A stretch of 64,000 nt of DNA, taken from positions 3,968,001 through 4,032,000 of the forward strand of contig NZ_LT629703.1 in NCBI RefSeq assembly GCF_900103365.1, in the 5' to 3' direction. Both the position numbers and the translations under genes were made by a program. This DNA comes from Afipia sp. GAS231 (GTDB lineage Bacteria; Pseudomonadota; Alphaproteobacteria; Rhizobiales; Xanthobacteraceae). Positions 35,292 to 46,062 of this stretch are shown piece after piece. The notes beneath the pieces are model-generated. The model worked only from the letters and a program-made list of their open reading frames with translations, did no database searches and was not told the DNA's origin. Position 1 is the stretch's first letter; the number at the start of each line of letters is the position of its first letter.

Positions 35292-35642
35292 CTACATCAG
35301 CGAGATCGAAAGCGCCGGCGTGACTTCGGCATAGGCGCTGGTGCCGCGCCCGGGCGTGCTGGAATCCAGCAGGACGTGGAGGGCGATGCCGAGATTGGCG
35401 TCGCAGGCTTGCAGCGCCGCAGCCGCCTTGACGTAACGCGGCGAGACGTCGTCCAGCACGACGACATCGACGGCGTTTTCCTGGCCACCGAGCGAGGTTT
35501 CCGGGGCCATGGTCTGTTCGATTAGCCGCAGGCTCGCCTGGACATGCTCGATCAGGCTCACGAGGTCCGACACGACCGATCGATAGCTGTCATTCTGACC
35601 GTCGGGTCCGAACGCGATGCCATCACCAGCTGCATTCTGCAT
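35292..35642 (-). CDS. Small hypothetical protein
   Basis: A 116-aa soluble protein. The N-half is helical ('SVVSDLVSLIEHVQASLRLI'), and the C-half 'DVVVLDDVSPRYVKAAAALQ' is alpha/beta. AAGGAG lies 8 bp before ATG 35642. I do not recognise the family. It is divergent from the FixJ-like regulator (154-bp gap) and convergent with the che operon. Helix 1 could mediate dimerisation or contact with a signalling protein. Confidence 0.75.
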   Translation of the reverse strand: MQNAAGDGIAFGPDGQNDSYRSVVSDLVSLIEHVQASLRLIEQTMAPETSLGGQENAVDVVVLDDVSPRYVKAAAALQACDANLGIALHVLLDSSTPGRGTSAYAEVTPALSISLM

Positions 35643-35796
35643 GGGTAAACTCCTTACCCTCGTGTTTAAGGTTCGCGTCGCTACTTGTGCGTTAAGCGAA
35701 CGTCCCGTACAAATACGGGTGCGTTTTGATCGGATCGGCTGTTGAATACGATCACGTGAGTATGCGTCATGATTCACCACGCATGGACGATAAGAC

Positions 35797-36432
35797 ATGG
35801 CTGAAAAAGCCCTCTCCCGCGGGGAGATTTTCGTGGTCGACGACGATCCGGCCGTCCGCGACACGCTGTCCATGGTCCTGACGGCGGGCGGCTATCAGGT
35901 CATCTGTTTCGCAGACGGCGCCGCCCTGCTCGCGGTTGCGAGATCCCGGACCCCATCCTGCATCCTGCTCGACGTGAACATCCCCGGGAAATCCGGCCTC
36001 GACGTTCTGAAGGAGCTTCACGGCGAGGACTATCCCGCGCCGATCTTCATGATCTCGGGGCAGGGCGATATCGCGATGGCGGTCACCGCCATCAAGAACG
36101 GCGCGCTGGACTTCATTGAGAAGCCGTTTCGTGGCAGCGAAATCGTGGCGAGACTCGACGAGGCGATCGAGGCATATGCCCGCCGACAGGCAGAAAACTC
36201 CGCATCGCGGATTGCGACGCTGCATTTTCCGGGACGCGAACCGCTGACGCGACGCGAGCGCGAGGTGCTGGAACAGTTCACCGCGGGTGCATCCAACAAG
36301 GAAGCGGGACGCCATCTCGGGATCAGCCCGCGCACGATCGAGGATCATCGCGCCAATATCATGAAGAAGCTCGGCGCGCGGAACGCCGCCGATCTGGTGC
36401 GGATCGTAATGACCACTCAGCGTCAGGCCTGA
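35797..36432 (+). CDS. FixJ/TodT-type response regulator
   Basis: A 211-aa two-domain regulator. The receiver (about residues 8-125) has 'IFVVDDDPAVRDTLSMVL', phospho-acceptor Asp59 in 'CILLDVNIPGKSGLDVL', Ser87 and Lys109. The GerE/LuxR HTH (about 143-208) contains 'LTRREREVLEQFTAGASNKE' and 'GISPRTIEDHRANIMKKLGA'. This is the FixJ family, usually activated by PAS-containing kinases; the convergent hybrid kinase 28 bp downstream is a plausible partner. The HTH closely resembles that of the regulator at 25231. Confidence 0.94.
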   Translation: MAEKALSRGEIFVVDDDPAVRDTLSMVLTAGGYQVICFADGAALLAVARSRTPSCILLDVNIPGKSGLDVLKELHGEDYPAPIFMISGQGDIAMAVTAIKNGALDFIEKPFRGSEIVARLDEAIEAYARRQAENSASRIATLHFPGREPLTRREREVLEQFTAGASNKEAGRHLGISPRTIEDHRANIMKKLGARNAADLVRIVMTTQRQA

Positions 36433-36460
36433 TCGACCATGGCGTTTTCGAGCGAAGCGC

Positions 36461-39400
36461 TCAATCGGCGAGCGCTTTCCGGATCATGATCGCCATGTCC
36501 GACTTGCGATAGGGCTTGGCGAGCAACAGCACGCCCTCGTCGAGCCGGCCGTGGTGGATGATTGCGTTTTCCGTATAGCCCGACGTGAACAGCACCTTTA
36601 GGGCGGGCTTGACCCTCACTATTTCGTTGGCGAGCTGGCGGCCGTTGATGCCGGGCATGATCACGTCGGTGAAAAGCAGGTCGAAGGGATGGCCGGCATT
36701 GGCGATCGCGAGCGCCTCGGTCGCATTCGCGGCATCCAGCGTGACGTAGCCCAGCGAATGCAGTTGGGTCAGCACATAGTCGCGCACCAGCTTGTCGTCT
36801 TCGACGACCAGAATGGTTTCGTGACCACCCTCGACGACGGGTGCCGGCGTCGGCTCAGTGGCCGGCAAGGTGCCCGAGGCCGGCGGCAGATACATCTTGA
36901 TCGTCGTCCCGTGGCCCTCCTCGCTATAGATCATGATGTGGCCGGCCGATTGCTTGACGAAACCGTAGACCATCGAGAGCCCGAGGCCGGTGCCCTTGCC
37001 GGGACCTTTCGAGGTGAAGAACGGATTGAACACCTTGTCGAGCATGTCGGCCGGAATGCCGGTTCCGGTATCGCTCACCGCGATCATGGCGTAGCGGCCG
37101 GGCCGGACGTCGCTGTGCATCCTTGCGTAATTCTCGTCGAGCACGACGCTTCCGGTTTCGATGATCAGCTTGCCGCCATCAGGCATCGCGTCGCGCGCGT
37201 TGAGCGCGAGATTGAGGATGGCGGTAGCGAGCTGATTGGGGTCGACCAGCGCCGCGCAGATCTCGTCCTCGAACACCGATTCAATTTCGACGTGCTCGCC
37301 GAGCGTCCGTTGCAGCAGCTTGGCGGTGTCGATGATCAGCGTGTTGACGTCGGTCTCCTTGGGCTCGAGCGGTTGCTTGCGGGCAAAGGCGAGCAGATGC
37401 TGGGTGAGATCGGCGCCCCGTGATGCCGCTTCGTCGATCATCCGCGTGATCGCGGCCAGTTGCGGCTCGTCCTTGACCGCGTCGGCCAGGATTTCGATCG
37501 TGCCCGTGATCACGGTCAGAATATTGTTGAAGTCGTGCGCAATGCCGCCGGTGAGCTGACCGACGGCTTCCATCTTTTCGGCCTGCCTGATCCGATCCTC
37601 GGCCGTGATCCTGTCGGTGAGGTCGCGCATGAAGCAGTTGAACACGAATCCGTCGCGGGTCTTCAGCGCCGTGATGCTCAACTCCGTGGTGAATTCAGTT
37701 CCGTCGCGCCGTCGCGCCTGGACCTCGCGGCGGGGTCTTGCAACCTGTTCGAGTCCGGACTCCAGAAAGCGTCCGAGGTCGGTCTGGACCGGACCCTGGG
37801 CCGGATCCGGTGCGATCAACCCGAAAATGTTCTTTCCAAGCACGTCCGTCCGCGGCCATCCGAAAATGGCCTCGGCTTGCGAATTCCAATCTCGGATGTT
37901 GCCGCGCTGATCGGTCTGGACGAAGGCATCGAGCGCGGAATTGATGATGCCGCGGGCGAGCTGCTCGCTTTCGCGCAAGGTCTCCTGCGCCAGCCGGCTC
38001 TCGGTCATGTCGCGGCCGACGAAGAAAAACCGCTTGACCGGTTCGGACCAGGTCCCGAGCCATGACAGCCATACGGCTCTTCCGTCCTTGTGGATGCAGC
38101 GGGTATCGGAAATCTTCGGGCGCAGCCCGCGTCGCGCCGCGCGCATTTCCTCGCGGGAATTCTCCAGATGATCGGGATGGATGAAGTCAGTCCCGCTGCG
38201 GCCGATCATTTCATCGGACCGAAATCCCAGGATGGCTTGGCAGCTCGGGCTGACCTGGACCAGAAATCCGCGGGAATCCAGCACCAGGATCAGATCCTGC
38301 GAGGTCTCGAAGATGCGGCGAAGTTCCTCGGTCTGTTGCCGCACCACCTGCCGGGTCTTGTTGCTGTCGGTGATATCGCGCACCACCCCGGCAATGCCGA
38401 TGGTCGCGCCCGAAGGCGCCCTGATGGCGGAAAGGCTGAGCGAGACCTCGATCGGCGTGCCGTCCTTGCGCAACCGCACCGTTTCGTTGTGCTCGATGCT
38501 TTCACCCCAGCCGATACGGCGCAGCGTGTCATCCACCTCCGACAGCCGGTCCTCGGGTACGAGTAGCCCGATGCTTTTGCCAGTGGTTTCTGCCGCCGAA
38601 TATCCGAACAGGCGACTTGCGGCCGAATTCCAGCCGGTGATGGTGCCGTCGAGAGACGTGGTAATGATCGCATCGTTCGAGGATTCGACCGCAGCGCTGA
38701 ACAGGCGTTCGCGTTCCGCATGGTGATCGCGCGCCGCGATGGTGCGGCGGTGTTCGCCGACCTCGTGCTCGAGCGCGACCGCCTTGGCATTGGCCTCCTC
38801 CATCACACGCGCAAATGCGCGCGCAAGCACGCCCGTCTCGCCGCGCGCGTCGACCGGGATCACCGCCGTCCCGCTACGGGCGGCGGCCTCGACGGCCCTG
38901 GTCAACTGGACGATCGGCCGGGTCAGCGATCGCGCGATCAGCAGCGCCAGCACCGTTGCGCACAATACGGCGATCAACCCGACGGTGATCGAGCTCTTCC
39001 CGATCGCCTGCGCCGGCGCCATGACGACGGCATTCGGGACCAGTTCGATGACCGCGGTCCACACGCTGCCGGCCAGAACGGCAGGAGCCAAAGCCTCGCC
39101 GCCGGGTCGTCCGGTCCGGGTTTGCACGATCTGCGCGATGCTTTTCGTGGTGCCGAACGACTCCGCCAAATCCGGAAAGTCCTTCCGCCAATCGGTCGGC
39201 GTCCCCAGTTGCGAACCGAATTCGCGCGCCCGATCGGGATGAACGAGATAGTTGCCCCTGGCATCGACCACGTAGACGCTTTCGCCAGGCCGCACCGACG
39301 ACCGGACACGCTCGAGCGCGGGCCGCATATCGGCCGTGGCGATGACGATGCCGAACGGCTTGCCGTCCGGCGCCAATACCGGCATCGCGAACCGCATCGT

Positions 39401-39964
39401 CGGTATATGCGGGCTCGCGATGACGCCGTTCTCCTGGTTCAAGTCGACCGGAGAGACGTAGATTTCATTCGCGGCCAGTTTGATCGTGTCGCGGAAATAC
39501 GGCGCGTCGCCGACTTGCTGCAGCTCGGCATCAGGCACGATGCGGACGGCGCCGTTCGGGCCTGAGCGATCGACCCGGATGATTTCGCGGTGGCCATCGG
39601 CGACGCCGATGACGCGGAGCGAATAGGCCGGCCGCAGCGGCATCTGGGCTGCCAACCGGCCTTCCAGCCGTTCGCGCCAGAGGGCTTCGGGGGTACCATC
39701 GGTTGGATCGATCCCGCCATTGAGGCGCGCCCGCATCAATCCCGTCACCGCCGCCAGCCCCTGGAAGGTGGCGATGTCGCCGCGCCCGGTGCGAACCTGG
39801 GATTCCAGCTCGCTGGCGGCCAACCGCGAATGGGTTTCGATCCGATCGAGCACCCGCGGCAGGACGGCTTGTTCCAGGCTCCGATAGCTCAGCCATCCGA
39901 CCGCGGATACCGCGATCGCGACCAACGCAATCATCGCGATGGCAAGCCTGGTTGTCAGCGTCAT
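36461..39964 (-). CDS. Membrane hybrid sensor histidine kinase (Cache-HAMP-PAS3-HK-REC)
   Basis: The 1167-aa protein has, in order: TM1 (about 8-28), a periplasmic double-Cache sensor (about 35-300), TM2 (about 305-327, 'GLIAVLCATVLALLIARSLT'), HAMP, three PAS domains (about 410-520, 530-640, 655-765), HisKA with phospho-acceptor His in 'GGIAHDFNNILTVITG', HATPase ('LALNARDAMPDGGKL', 'SDTGTGIP', 'GKGTGLGLSMVYGF') and a C-terminal receiver with Asp in 'DLLFTDVIMPGINGRQLA'. The start is ATG 39964; a TTG upstream would add 16 residues. The Cache sensor implies a small extracellular ligand. It is transcribed after the orphan receiver at 40019, 54 bp apart. Confidence 0.95.
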   Translation of the reverse strand: MTLTTRLAIAMIALVAIAVSAVGWLSYRSLEQAVLPRVLDRIETHSRLAASELESQVRTGRGDIATFQGLAAVTGLMRARLNGGIDPTDGTPEALWRERLEGRLAAQMPLRPAYSLRVIGVADGHREIIRVDRSGPNGAVRIVPDAELQQVGDAPYFRDTIKLAANEIYVSPVDLNQENGVIASPHIPTMRFAMPVLAPDGKPFGIVIATADMRPALERVRSSVRPGESVYVVDARGNYLVHPDRAREFGSQLGTPTDWRKDFPDLAESFGTTKSIAQIVQTRTGRPGGEALAPAVLAGSVWTAVIELVPNAVVMAPAQAIGKSSITVGLIAVLCATVLALLIARSLTRPIVQLTRAVEAAARSGTAVIPVDARGETGVLARAFARVMEEANAKAVALEHEVGEHRRTIAARDHHAERERLFSAAVESSNDAIITTSLDGTITGWNSAASRLFGYSAAETTGKSIGLLVPEDRLSEVDDTLRRIGWGESIEHNETVRLRKDGTPIEVSLSLSAIRAPSGATIGIAGVVRDITDSNKTRQVVRQQTEELRRIFETSQDLILVLDSRGFLVQVSPSCQAILGFRSDEMIGRSGTDFIHPDHLENSREEMRAARRGLRPKISDTRCIHKDGRAVWLSWLGTWSEPVKRFFFVGRDMTESRLAQETLRESEQLARGIINSALDAFVQTDQRGNIRDWNSQAEAIFGWPRTDVLGKNIFGLIAPDPAQGPVQTDLGRFLESGLEQVARPRREVQARRRDGTEFTTELSITALKTRDGFVFNCFMRDLTDRITAEDRIRQAEKMEAVGQLTGGIAHDFNNILTVITGTIEILADAVKDEPQLAAITRMIDEAASRGADLTQHLLAFARKQPLEPKETDVNTLIIDTAKLLQRTLGEHVEIESVFEDEICAALVDPNQLATAILNLALNARDAMPDGGKLIIETGSVVLDENYARMHSDVRPGRYAMIAVSDTGTGIPADMLDKVFNPFFTSKGPGKGTGLGLSMVYGFVKQSAGHIMIYSEEGHGTTIKMYLPPASGTLPATEPTPAPVVEGGHETILVVEDDKLVRDYVLTQLHSLGYVTLDAANATEALAIANAGHPFDLLFTDVIMPGINGRQLANEIVRVKPALKVLFTSGYTENAIIHHGRLDEGVLLLAKPYRKSDMAIMIRKALAD

Positions 39965-40018
39965 CTTGCTTTCGCGCGCCCTCCCATGGCGACCCGGTCG
40001 AATGCCGGTCAATCCATG

Positions 40019-40486
40019 CTAAGGTGCATTACCGGCGGGACGCAACACCGCCTGTTGGCTTAGGCCATGTCCGGCTGCTTGCAGACAGTTTGCGACCGCC
40101 GCCAGCAGCTCGGCGGGTTTGAACGGTTTTTGCAGGCTCGAGACCGCCCCGAGCTTGGTGGCCATGGTGAGGAAGTCGGGGGCGGAGTCCGGCTCGACAG
40201 AAATCGGCCGACCGGAGATGACGATAATCGGCATCCGCGGATGCCGCTGACGAACCATCCGCATGGTCTCGAAGCCATCCATTCCCGGCATGAAGATATC
40301 GAGAAACAGCAGGTCGAAATCGCCGGCCTCGCACAGACTGAGTCCCTTGCGGCCGTCGCCCGCCGTGACCACGCCGTGGCCGGCGCGTTCCAGCAACAGG
40401 CGGATGGTGCTCTGAACCGCCACCTCATCATCCACGACCAGTATTCTTGCCAAAGGAAGGTTCTCCGCCGCCGCTGGAATACCCAT
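40019..40486 (-). CDS. Orphan response regulator, single receiver
   Basis: A 155-aa receiver with 'ARILVVDDEVAVQSTIRLLL', Asp63 in 'DLLFLDIFMPGMDGFETMR', Ser91 and Lys120 in 'LGAVSSLQKPFKPAELL'. The Ser-Lys spacing of 29 residues and the 'SAPDFLTMATKLGA' insertion match the tandem receivers at 28646 and 29136, so all three are one subfamily. It is upstream of and cotranscribed with the hybrid kinase and probably exchanges phosphate with it. ATG 40486 is preferred; an ATG at 40594 would add 36 residues of little coding character. Confidence 0.9.
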   Translation of the reverse strand: MGIPAAAENLPLARILVVDDEVAVQSTIRLLLERAGHGVVTAGDGRKGLSLCEAGDFDLLFLDIFMPGMDGFETMRMVRQRHPRMPIIVISGRPISVEPDSAPDFLTMATKLGAVSSLQKPFKPAELLAAVANCLQAAGHGLSQQAVLRPAGNAP

Positions 40487-40680
40487 GACAGGTCGTGAGT
40501 TTTGCCGAAAGCTCGCTCTCTCGCAACCGTTTCCCGTTGACGCAGGTTCCGGATGGGCGATCAAAAGGTTCCCACAAAAGCGCTCTATCCGCATGGTGCG
40601 GGGCAGACGACCACACGGCCCCGCGTATCAGCGCGGCATGATTCGCCGGGGATACCGAATGCGCGAGCAGAACCGCGCGG

Positions 40681-41400
40681 CTAGTTGCTCAGATATTCCG
40701 GGTAGCGCGCCCTGATCTGGGCGAGTTCGCTGAGAGTGCCCGACAGATGGGTGCGCAGATGCTTCTGCGCCTCGTCGGGTTCGCCGGCGCCGATGGCTTT
40801 TGCGATCAGCCTGTGGTGCCGCACGATATCCTGGGCCTTGCCGGGAGAGGGCAGGTGCATGCGCCGCAACCGGTCGATATGCCCGCTGCGGCTGCGCACC
40901 AGCGACCAGAGGTCCTGCTTGTCGGTCGCCGCATAGAGCTGGGCGTGGAATTCGTTGTCGGCCGTCATGAACCGTTCGAAATCGCCGGCTTTGGCGAATT
41001 GCTGCTGGCGCGCGATGGTCGCGTTGAGTTCGGCGACAAACGCCTCGTCATGGCGGATCGCAAGCCCGCGCACGATTTCGAGTTCGACCGCCTGCCGCAA
41101 GAAATGCGCCTGCTGCGCCAGCCGCACGTCGACCCGGCTGACCACGGTCGCATATTGCGGAAACACCTCGACCAGCCCTTCCTCTTCCAGCCGCATCAGG
41201 GCGTCGCGGATAGGCGTCGACGAGACCCCGAACTGCGCGGCCAATGCGGCGCGCGACAGCGGCGATCCCGGCGGCAGGTCCAGTGAAATGATCATGCCGC
41301 GCAGGCGCTCAAACACCTGCGGCGCCGCCTGACGGTCGCGGTCGAGCCGATCGGCGGAACCGGGAATGGCGCGGCGGGGGGCGGTGTGCGGTGGGGTCAT
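40681..41400 (-). CDS. GntR-family (FadR/FCD) transcriptional regulator
   Basis: A 239-aa repressor-type regulator: winged HTH at about residues 25-95 ('LPPGSPLSRAALAAQFGVSS', 'TPIRDALMRLEEEGLVEVFP') and an all-helical FCD ligand domain at about 105-230 with metal-binding His/Asp positions ('DNEFHAQLYAATDKQDLW', 'VRHHRLIAKAIGAGEPDEAQ'). It is divergent from the transporter/sugar-acid operon at 41517, with a 20-bp palindrome in the gap, and almost certainly controls it, probably released by an organic-acid effector. Confidence 0.95.
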   Translation of the reverse strand: MTPPHTAPRRAIPGSADRLDRDRQAAPQVFERLRGMIISLDLPPGSPLSRAALAAQFGVSSTPIRDALMRLEEEGLVEVFPQYATVVSRVDVRLAQQAHFLRQAVELEIVRGLAIRHDEAFVAELNATIARQQQFAKAGDFERFMTADNEFHAQLYAATDKQDLWSLVRSRSGHIDRLRRMHLPSPGKAQDIVRHHRLIAKAIGAGEPDEAQKHLRTHLSGTLSELAQIRARYPEYLSN

Positions 41401-41454
41401 CAGGCGGAGCCGGGCAATGTCGGAAGTTCCTTGTCAGAAGGCGCTTGCATCAAA

Positions 41455-41474
41455 TGCACTAATACATTAGTGCA
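41455..41474. promoter_or_regulatory. Palindromic operator, probably for the GntR regulator
   Basis: TGCACTAATACATTAGTGCA is a 20-bp palindrome with 9-bp perfect arms (only the central two bases break symmetry). It lies 54 bp upstream of the GntR start and 43 bp before the substrate-binding-protein ATG. Size and position fit an FCD-GntR operator. Confidence 0.75.
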
Positions 41475-41516
41475 TCTCGCCAAAGGCGTCAACGAGACTG
41501 CCGGAGGAGATGCACC

Positions 41517-42548
41517 ATGAATCACAGGATTTGGCGCGCTGGCGCGCTAGCCGCCGCTGTTCTCGCGATGGTGCTGCCGGGCTCGCCGGTGATTTCGCAG
41601 GCCCTGGCTCAGGCCAAGAGCGAGATCTCGCTGTCGCGGCAGCCGGGCATTTTCTACATGCCCTCGCACATCATGGAAAAAAACAGACTGATCGAGAAGC
41701 ATGCCGCAGCGCTGGGTGTGCCCGGTGTCACGACGAAATGGATCAATCTCAGCGGCGGCGGCGCGCAGACCGATGCGCTCCTGGCCGGCGGCGTCGATAT
41801 TCTCAATACCGGCACCGGCAACCTGTTGTTGCTGTGGGATCGCACCCGCGGCGGGGTCAAGGGCATCGTCGCTACCTCGGCGCAGCCGATGACGCTGATC
41901 AGCCGCGACGCCCATATTAAATCCATCAAGGATTTCGGCCCCAACGACAAGATCGCGGTGCCGACCGTCAAAGTCTCGACCCAGGCGATCGTGCTGCAGA
42001 TCGCGGCCTCCGAAGCCTTCGGCGCCGACCAATGGTCGAAGCTCGATGCCAACACGGTGCAGCTCGGCCATCCCGACGCCTATGTGGCGATGACCAATGC
42101 CCAGCACGAGGTGCGCAACCACTTCGCGATCCCGCCGTTTACGTTCCTGGAACTGAAGAACGTGGCCGGCGCACATGTGGTGCTGTCGTCGCCTGATGTG
42201 ATGGGCGGGCCGCTGAGCCAGGCGCAATTCTTCACCATGACAAAATTCGCCGATGCCAACCCGAAGATCATCCAGGCGGTGTTCGACGCCACCAAGGAAG
42301 CGCAGGATTTCATCCGCAGCGATACAAAGGCGGCGGTGGAAATCTACAAGGAGGTCACCGGCGACAAGACCAGCGTCGAGGATCTGCTGGCCTGGTTGAA
42401 GGAGCCCGGCATGATGGAGTGGAACCTGCAGCCGCAGGGCACCATGAAGTTTGCCGCGCATCTGTTCAAGACCGGCACGCTGAAATCAATGCCGAAAGCC
42501 TGGACCGACTATTACCTCCCGGTCGCGCATGAGCTGAAAGGCAACTGA
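41517..42548 (+). CDS. ABC transporter substrate-binding protein, NitT/TauT type
   Basis: The 343-aa protein has a signal peptide ('LAAAVLAMVLPGSPVISQAL', AQA) and an NMT1/SsuA-like fold: 'ISLSRQPGIFYMPSHIMEKN', 'INLSGGGAQTDALLAGGVDI' and 'KIAVPTVKVSTQAIVLQIAA'. Relatives bind taurine, sulfonates, aromatic acids or pyrimidine precursors. It heads an operon with an ATPase, a permease and sugar-acid enzymes, so an organic-acid ligand is the best guess. It is divergent from the GntR gene. Confidence 0.93.
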   Translation: MNHRIWRAGALAAAVLAMVLPGSPVISQALAQAKSEISLSRQPGIFYMPSHIMEKNRLIEKHAAALGVPGVTTKWINLSGGGAQTDALLAGGVDILNTGTGNLLLLWDRTRGGVKGIVATSAQPMTLISRDAHIKSIKDFGPNDKIAVPTVKVSTQAIVLQIAASEAFGADQWSKLDANTVQLGHPDAYVAMTNAQHEVRNHFAIPPFTFLELKNVAGAHVVLSSPDVMGGPLSQAQFFTMTKFADANPKIIQAVFDATKEAQDFIRSDTKAAVEIYKEVTGDKTSVEDLLAWLKEPGMMEWNLQPQGTMKFAAHLFKTGTLKSMPKAWTDYYLPVAHELKGN

Positions 42549-42552
42549 GCCC

Positions 42553-43317
42553 ATGACCGCGCTTCTCGACGTCAGTGACGTAACGCTGCGCTACAAGACG
42601 TCGAGCGCGGTCGTGACCGCGACCGAGCGGGTCTCTTTCACGGTCGATCGCTCCGATCGTTTCGTGCTGCTCGGCCCCTCCGGTTGCGGCAAGTCCACGC
42701 TGCTGAAGGCGGTCGGCGGCTACATGACGCCGAGCGAAGGCAAGATGCGGATATCCGGCCGCGAGATCTCCGAGCCCGGCGCCGACCGGATGATGATCTT
42801 CCAGGAGTTCGACCAGTTGCTGCCGTGGAAGACGGTGCTGGAAAACGTCATGTTCCCGCTGCTGATGACGCGCCGGCTGCCGCGCAAGGAAGCGGAGGCG
42901 CGGGCGCGGGCCTATATCGAGAAGGTTAGTCTCACGCGTGTCGTCGATGCCTATCCGCACACGCTGTCGGGCGGCATGAAGCAGCGCGTCGCGATCGCGC
43001 GTGGCATGGCGATGGAGCCGGATATTTTGCTGATGGACGAGCCGTTCGCGGCATTGGACGCGCTGACGCGCCGCACCTGCCAGGATGAATTGCTGCAGCT
43101 CTGGGCCGAAACCAAATTCACCGTGCTGTTCGTGACGCATTCGATCGCCGAAGCGATCAAGATCGGCAACCGGATTCTGTTGCTGTCGCCGCATCCAGGG
43201 AGAGTCAAGGCCGAGGTCATCGATGTCGACCAGGTCTCCAGCGAGGACGGCAGCGCCGCCCGGCTGGAAAAGCAGATCCATGATCTGCTGTTCGCCGATA
43301 CCGCAACCGAACATTGA
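42553..43317 (+). CDS. ABC transporter ATPase, NitT/TauT type
   Basis: A 254-aa nucleotide-binding subunit. Walker A 'LLGPSGCGKSTLLKAVGGY', signature 'LSGGMKQRVAIARGMAMEP', Walker B 'ILLMDEPFAALDALTR' and switch His in 'VLFVTHSIAEA' are all present. It starts 4 bp after the binding protein stop and its stop lies 11 bp before the permease ATG at 43329, so the three form a complete importer. Confidence 0.96.
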   Translation: MTALLDVSDVTLRYKTSSAVVTATERVSFTVDRSDRFVLLGPSGCGKSTLLKAVGGYMTPSEGKMRISGREISEPGADRMMIFQEFDQLLPWKTVLENVMFPLLMTRRLPRKEAEARARAYIEKVSLTRVVDAYPHTLSGGMKQRVAIARGMAMEPDILLMDEPFAALDALTRRTCQDELLQLWAETKFTVLFVTHSIAEAIKIGNRILLLSPHPGRVKAEVIDVDQVSSEDGSAARLEKQIHDLLFADTATEH

Positions 43318-43328
43318 GGGAGCGCGCG

Positions 43329-44185
43329 ATGGGCGAAGCCAGAATCCTGCTGCGCGATGCCGCCGCCAGCGCTGACGTGCCGGTCGAGGTCGAGCGCAAG
43401 CTCACCGTGCTGGAACTGCTGTGGAATGACGGTTTTGTTCGCAAAGCCGTGATCATTATTTTTCTTGCAGCGGCCTGGGAGGCCTACGGCACCTTCCTCG
43501 ACAATCCGCTACTGTTTCCGACCTTTCACGACACCATCATCACGATGTTCGAAAAGGTCAAAGACGGCACCATTCCGCTGCGCGCCTGGGCCTCGCTGAA
43601 AGTTCTGTTCATGGGCTATGGCGCTGGCATCGTGCTCGCCGCCATCTTCACCATTCTAGCGATCTCGACCCGGATCGGTACGGATTTTCTCGAAACCATC
43701 ACCGCGATGTTCAACCCGCTGCCGGCGATCGCGCTATTGCCGCTGGCGCTGATCTGGTTCGGGCTCGGCAATGGCAGCCTGGTGTTCGTGCTGATCCACT
43801 CGGTGCTGTGGCCGGTCGCGCTCAACACCCATTCCGGCTTCAAGAGCGTGTCGAACACGCTGCGCATGGTCGGCCGCAATTACGGCTTGCGCGGCTTGCC
43901 CTATGTGGCGCGCATTCTCATTCCGGCCGCCTTCGGCTCGATCCTGACCGGCCTCAAGATCGGCTGGGCCTTTGCCTGGCGGACGCTGATCGCCGCCGAA
44001 CTGGTGTTCGGCGTGTCATCGGGGCAGGGCGGTCTCGGCTGGTTCATCTTCGAGAACCGCAACCTCTTGGACATTCCCGCTGTGTTCGCCGGCCTGCTGA
44101 CCGTGATCATCATCGGGCTCATTGTCGAAAATCTGATCTTCCGCACCATCGAGCGCAATACCGTCCAGAAATGGGGCACGCAGTC

Positions 44186-44189
<4 letters not shown>
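43329..44189 (+). CDS. ABC transporter permease, NitT/TauT type
   Basis: A 286-aa membrane subunit with about six spans. The EAA-loop region 'RNYGLRGLPYVARILIPAAF', which contacts the ATPase, precedes 'GLKIGWAFAWRTLIAAELVF'. GAGGGAG lies 6 bp before ATG 43329. It overlaps the dehydratase gene through an ATGA junction (ATG 44186), so transport and catabolism genes are translationally coupled. Confidence 0.95.
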
Positions 44190-45922
<1,733 letters not shown>

Positions 45923-45930
45923 GCTAGAGC

Positions 45931-46016
45931 CGTCATTGCGAGCGCAGCGAAGCAATCCATCTTCCTTACGAAAACGAAGAATGGATTGCTTCGTCGCTTT
46001 GCTCCTCGCAATGACG
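45931..46016. repeat. Palindromic element, CGTCATTGCGAGCG family
   Basis: CGTCATTGCGAGCGCAGCG...AATCCAT pairs with ATGGATTGCTTCG...TCGCAATGACG, forming a long imperfect hairpin. It sits inside the presumed operon between the dehydratase and the lactonase. Other copies: 53033-53117 and, truncated, 58572-58632. Confidence 0.85.
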
Positions 46017-46062
46017 CTGAAACGCTGACGTCAATCAAAAAAGCATCACAGGGAGGACGATA

